Origin: Flavobacterium nackdongense
GTDB taxonomy: Bacteria; Bacteroidota; Bacteroidia; Flavobacteriales; Flavobacteriaceae
Length of the DNA: 64,000 bases
Direction of reading: 5' to 3'
Assembly (NCBI RefSeq): GCF_004355225.1
Contig: NZ_CP037933.1
Location: 1,488,001-1,552,000, forward strand
This document shows, one piece after another, positions 59,926-64,000 of the stretch. The position numbers and the translations under genes are program-made. The notes beneath the pieces are model-generated. The model searched no databases. It was not told the DNA's origin and saw nothing but the letters and a program-made list of their open reading frames with translations. Every line of letters begins with the position of its first letter. Within the stretch, counting starts at the first letter, position 1.

Positions 59926-61809
59926 ATGACAACTGGAAAAATTAATGTTTCTGTAGAAAACATCTTCCCTTTGATTAAGAAATTCTTATACAGCGATCAC
60001 GAAATCTTTTTGCGTGAGTTGATTTCTAATGGAACGGATGCCACCTTAAAATTAAAACACCTTTCAAGCATTGGCGAAGCCAAAGTGGACTATGGCAACC
60101 CAATTCTAGAAGTAAAAATTGATAAAGAAGGCAAGAAATTGCATATTATCGACCAAGGTTTGGGGATGACCGCCGATGAAGTAGAAAAATACATCAACCA
60201 AATTGCCTTTTCAGGAGCCGAAGAATTCTTAGAAAAATACAAAGATTCTGCCAAAGATTCTGGAATTATTGGTCATTTTGGACTTGGTTTCTATTCTGCC
60301 TTTATGGTCGCTTCAAAAGTGGAAATCATTACAAAATCATACAAAGACGAACCAGCAGCCCACTGGATTTGCGACGGAAGCCCTGAATTTACTTTGGAGC
60401 CTGCCGATAAAACCTCTCGTGGAACTGAAATCATTTTGCACATTGCTGAAGATTCATTAGAATTTTTGGAAGAGTTCAAAATCAGAGAACTATTGAACCG
60501 ATACAATAAGTTTATGCCTATTCCAATTAAATTTGGAACTAAAACAGAAACACTTCCTAAACCGGAAGACGCCCCTGAAGATTATGTAAATGAAACTATC
60601 GAAGTTGACAATTTTATCAACAATCCAAATCCGGCTTGGACCAAACAGCCAGCGGACTTAACTGATGAAGATTATAAAAGTTTTTATCACGAATTGTACC
60701 CAATGCAATTTGAAGAGCCTTTATTTCATATTCATTTAAATGTTGATTATCCTTTCAATTTGACAGGTATTCTCTATTTCCCAAAATTAGGTGCTGATTT
60801 ACAAATCCAAAAAGACAAGATTCAATTGTACCAAAATCAGGTATTTGTAACGGACAACGTCGAAGGAATCGTACCTGAATTCTTGACAATGCTGAAAGGT
60901 GTAATTGATTCTCCAGATATTCCATTGAATGTTTCTCGTTCTAGCTTGCAAGCAGACGGAGCTGTGAAGAAAATTTCGAACTATATTACTCGTAAAGTAG
61001 CCGATAAATTGAAATCTTTATTCACTGAAAACCGCGAAGAGTTTGAGCAAAAGTGGAATGACATCAAAATTGTACTGGAATACGGAATGCTGTCTGAAGA
61101 GAAATTCTACGAAAAAGCCGATGCTTTCGTTTTGTATCCAACGGTTGATGATAAATTCTACACTTTAGCAGAATTGAAAGAAAATCTAAAGGATAATCAA
61201 ACCGATAAAGATGGAAAACTAGTCGTTTTATATGCTGGAAATAAAGAAGCTCAACATTCCTATATAGAAATTGCTCAAGAAAAAGGATACCAAGTTTTAC
61301 TTTTGGATTCTCCTATTATTCCGCATTTGATTCAAAAAATTGAAAGCAATAATAATGATATGACTTTCGTTCGTGTCGATTCAGACCATATAGATAATTT
61401 GATTAAAAAAGAGGAAACTACCATTTCCAAATTATCGGATACCGAAAAAGAAACTTTAAAAACCTCACTTGAAGCCTATATTCCAAAGGCATACACAGTG
61501 CAACTGCAAGCTATGGACAGTCAGGCGGCGCCATTCATCATCACGCAACCAGAATTTATGCGTCGTATGAAAGAAATGAGCCAAACCGGTGGAGGCGGAA
61601 TGTTCGGAATGGGGAATATGCCAGAAATGTATAATTTGGTAGTCAATACCAACTCTGATTTGGCTTCCAATATCTTAAACACCGAAGACAAATCGGCTCA
61701 GGAAAACTTGGTAAAACAAGCTTTGGATTTGGCCAAATTATCTCAAAATTTATTGAAAGGCGAAGAACTTACGGCTTTCGTGAAAAGAAGTTTTGAATTG
61801 ATAAAATAA
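59926..61809 (+). CDS. htpG: Molecular chaperone HtpG (Hsp90)
   Basis: 627 residues. GHKL ATPase domain: HEIFLRELISNGTDA, IIDQGLGMTADEVEKYIN, GHFGLGFYSAFMV. Middle domain: INNPNPAWTKQPADLTDEDY and GILYFPKLGADL. C-terminal dimerisation helix ends KRSFELIK. Full length. Confidence 0.96.
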   Translation: MTTGKINVSVENIFPLIKKFLYSDHEIFLRELISNGTDATLKLKHLSSIGEAKVDYGNPILEVKIDKEGKKLHIIDQGLGMTADEVEKYINQIAFSGAEEFLEKYKDSAKDSGIIGHFGLGFYSAFMVASKVEIITKSYKDEPAAHWICDGSPEFTLEPADKTSRGTEIILHIAEDSLEFLEEFKIRELLNRYNKFMPIPIKFGTKTETLPKPEDAPEDYVNETIEVDNFINNPNPAWTKQPADLTDEDYKSFYHELYPMQFEEPLFHIHLNVDYPFNLTGILYFPKLGADLQIQKDKIQLYQNQVFVTDNVEGIVPEFLTMLKGVIDSPDIPLNVSRSSLQADGAVKKISNYITRKVADKLKSLFTENREEFEQKWNDIKIVLEYGMLSEEKFYEKADAFVLYPTVDDKFYTLAELKENLKDNQTDKDGKLVVLYAGNKEAQHSYIEIAQEKGYQVLLLDSPIIPHLIQKIESNNNDMTFVRVDSDHIDNLIKKEETTISKLSDTEKETLKTSLEAYIPKAYTVQLQAMDSQAAPFIITQPEFMRRMKEMSQTGGGGMFGMGNMPEMYNLVVNTNSDLASNILNTEDKSAQENLVKQALDLAKLSQNLLKGEELTAFVKRSFELIK

Positions 61810-61845
61810 TCCTAGCCTAACTCCTCCAAAGGAGCGGAAATTGAG

Positions 61846-61878
61846 ACCTGCAAATGAAAATTTGCAGGTTTTTTTTTG
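61846..61878 (+). terminator. Terminator after htpG
   Basis: ACCTGCAAAT-GAAA-ATTTGCAGGT followed by nine T. Confidence 0.9.
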
Positions 61879-61949
61879 TTTAAAAAAAGAATTTCAATAA
61901 AGAATTACGATATTTGAATATTCAAACAAAAATTGTTAAAACACAAAAT

Positions 61950-64000
61950 ATGCGACTAGTATCCTCAAACAAAAATTTAATTTTATTTTTTTTACTTTCT
62001 TCCATTTTTCAAATTAGTTTTGGACAAGAAAAACACCTTAAAAACATACAGAAACTAACTTTTGGAGGAGATAATGCCGAAGCTTATTTTAGTCCCAATA
62101 GTCAATTGTTGACTATGCAAGTTTCCAATCCCAAGGCTGGAATTCCTTGCGACCAAATCTTTTTGTATGATTTGCAAAGCAATACCTATTCTTCAGATAA
62201 TTTAAAATTGATTTCCACCGGAAAAGGGCGTACCACTTGCTCTTATTTTATGCCGGATGGAAAGCACATTCTCTACGCATCAACTCACGCTGCTTCCAAT
62301 GAATGTCCCGCTCCACCGAAACCAAAAGATGGAAAATACCTTTGGGCAGTTTATCCGGAGTTCGATATTTATATGGCTGATTTAACTGGAAAAATTGTAA
62401 AACAATTGACAAATTCTCCGGGATATGATGCCGAAGCTGTGGTTTCTCCTGACGGAAAGAAAATCGCTTTTACCAGCAGCCGAAGTGGTGATTTAGAACT
62501 TTGGACAATGGATATTGATGGAACAAATTTGAAACAAATCACCAATGGTTTAGGATATGATGGCGGAAGTTTCTTTTCGCACGATAGCAAAAAACTAGTA
62601 TTTCGTTCTTCGCGTCCCAAAACCGAAAAAGACATAGCCGAATACAAAGCATTATTGAAAGAAAATGTGGTAATGCCGACCGAAATGGAAATTTACACAT
62701 GCAATGTTGACGGTAGCAATCTAAAACAAATCACGCAATTAGGCAAAGCCAATTGGGCTCCATTTTTCCACCCATCGGACAAAAAAATTATATTTTCATC
62801 TAACCATCATTCCACTCGTGGGTATGATTTTCAGTTGTATATGATAGATATCGATGGCGAAAATTTAGAGCAAATTACTTGGGAAAGTGAATTCAATGCC
62901 TTCCCAATGTTTTCCCCTGACGGAAAAAAATTAGTTTTCTCCAGTAATCGCCAACAAAATGCAGCACGTGAAACGAATGTTTTTATTGCCGATTGGATCG
63001 ATACTGATGATACGGAACTCGCCAAATCAGTCCATCTCAAAAAGAATATTTCTTTCTTGGCTTCTGATGATTTGAAAGGAAGGCTAACAGGTTCAAAAGA
63101 AGAAACAATAGCCGCTAATTATTTGGTTAATCAATTCAAAAGCTTAAAATTAAAACCTTACGAGGGCAAAAATTACTTTCAAAATTTTAATTACAAAGTA
63201 AAATTAAATCCTCACGACACTATTGCTAATAGCGGTTTGGAAAATACTGGAAAAAATGTCATTGCCTATTTAGATAATAAAGCGAGTAAAACTATTGTTA
63301 TAGGCGCCCATTACGATCATTTAGGTTTGAACCAACACCATAATTCGACCAAAATGAATTCGGAAGGAGAAATCCACAATGGTGCCGATGACAATGCTTC
63401 TGGCGTTGCTGGCGTTTTAGAATTAGCCAGAATGTATTCTCAAAACAAAACCATCGAAAACGTAAATTATATTTTCGCTCTTTTTTCAGGTGAAGAAGAT
63501 GGTTTAATTGGTTCTAAATTTATGGCTGAAACTTTGAAAAATAAGTATCCAAATGTAATCGCAATGATTAATATGGATATGATTGGGCGATTAAATGACA
63601 AAAAAGAATTGACAGTTGGCGGAATTGGAACTTGTCCCGAATTCAAAAATAGTGTTGAACTTAACAAACCGGCTGGATTTAATATCAGCCTAGACGAAAG
63701 TGGTGTAGGCCCATCAGACCATACTTCGTTTTATTTGAAAGATATTCCAGTATTGTTTTTCTTTACCGGAACACATTCAGACTACCACAAACCGACTGAC
63801 GACGAAGACAAAATAAATTATACCGGTGAAAAAAATATTGTAGATTATGTTTTTAGAGTTACCAACTCCATTGCCGATTTAGATAAAGTTGAATTCACAA
63901 AAACCAAAATCACAGCAGCAAAAACCGGGGCAAAATACAAAGTAACACTAGGTATTATGCCCAATTACGCCGACAGTAGCGATGGGCTGCACGTAGATGG
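61950..64000 (+). CDS. M28 family peptidase with N-terminal PD40 propeller (3' end cut)
   Basis: 683 residues visible from the ATG at 61950 (signal peptide MRLVSSNKNLILFFLLSSIF); it runs off the window. Residues about 25-330 hold PD40/TolB-like blades (SPDGKKIAFTSSRSGDLELW; FSPDGKKLVFSSNRQQ). The M28 zinc peptidase domain follows: HYDH in IGAHYDHLG, GADDNASG, FSGEEDGLIGS, NMDMIGR and the ligand His in GTHSDYHKP. The end shows the start of a PDZ-like part (YKVTLGIMPNYADSSDG). Exported aminopeptidase. Confidence 0.88.
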   Translation, partial: MRLVSSNKNLILFFLLSSIFQISFGQEKHLKNIQKLTFGGDNAEAYFSPNSQLLTMQVSNPKAGIPCDQIFLYDLQSNTYSSDNLKLISTGKGRTTCSYFMPDGKHILYASTHAASNECPAPPKPKDGKYLWAVYPEFDIYMADLTGKIVKQLTNSPGYDAEAVVSPDGKKIAFTSSRSGDLELWTMDIDGTNLKQITNGLGYDGGSFFSHDSKKLVFRSSRPKTEKDIAEYKALLKENVVMPTEMEIYTCNVDGSNLKQITQLGKANWAPFFHPSDKKIIFSSNHHSTRGYDFQLYMIDIDGENLEQITWESEFNAFPMFSPDGKKLVFSSNRQQNAARETNVFIADWIDTDDTELAKSVHLKKNISFLASDDLKGRLTGSKEETIAANYLVNQFKSLKLKPYEGKNYFQNFNYKVKLNPHDTIANSGLENTGKNVIAYLDNKASKTIVIGAHYDHLGLNQHHNSTKMNSEGEIHNGADDNASGVAGVLELARMYSQNKTIENVNYIFALFSGEEDGLIGSKFMAETLKNKYPNVIAMINMDMIGRLNDKKELTVGGIGTCPEFKNSVELNKPAGFNISLDESGVGPSDHTSFYLKDIPVLFFFTGTHSDYHKPTDDEDKINYTGEKNIVDYVFRVTNSIADLDKVEFTKTKITAAKTGAKYKVTLGIMPNYADSSDGLHVD

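Overview
The window is AT-rich chromosomal DNA of a Bacteroidota bacterium, almost certainly a Flavobacterium or close relative. The evidence is gene content and order: lepB next to a WbqC-family gene, paired rhomboids with mutL, rpmB-rpmG-DUF4295-ftsY, and RluD-PASTA-ddl. Other evidence is the SxxC lipoprotein signals, sparse Shine-Dalgarno sites, and a YPNPA motif.

Layout. 1-18026 is ordinary core genome: secretion (lepB), two rhomboids, mismatch repair (mutL), riboflavin (ribH), recF, a rhodanese-thioredoxin lipoprotein, a glycan cluster (glycosyltransferases and asnB), murB and a sigma factor. 18134-34130 is an accessory island. 34462-64000 is core again: TonB, M48 peptidase, yaaA, phosphofructokinase, RluD, PASTA protein, ddl, coaD, PhnA, rpmB/rpmG, ftsY, cinA, an E2 acyltransferase, a toxin-antitoxin pair, an OmpA lipoprotein, htpG and a truncated M28 peptidase.

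The island is the notable part. A Xer-like tyrosine recombinase (18134-19177) is followed by an array built like integron gene cassettes. Each of seven units begins with a GTT core, carries one or two small + strand ORFs (one unit has no convincing gene), and ends with an AAC box. The bases before that AAC are the reverse complement of the bases after the unit's own starting GTT (for example GTTAGCAAAC at 20662 and GTTTGCTAAC at 21267). An imperfect hairpin and the next GTT follow. This is the R''/R' logic of integron attC sites, but the recombinase shows no sign of the extra IntI domain.

The last four cassettes each carry, exactly at the AAC of their attC-like site, a unit of about 2.33 kb. 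It encodes an IS91-type HUH transposase and a tyrosine recombinase on the minus strand. Each unit brings its own short hairpin and its own GTTGAAC/GTTCAAC core pair, so it either behaves as a cassette or parasitises attC sites. The hairpin shows compensatory base-pair changes between copies. In all four copies the recombinase frame can only be joined to its upstream ATG through an A8 run, which suggests frameshifting or slippage.

Outside the island, many intergenic spacers are 7-bp-period arrays, often with mirrored halves. Several other dispersed inverted-repeat families occur, one of them lying in frame inside the linker of the E2 gene. No rRNA, tRNA, CRISPR or replication origin was seen.
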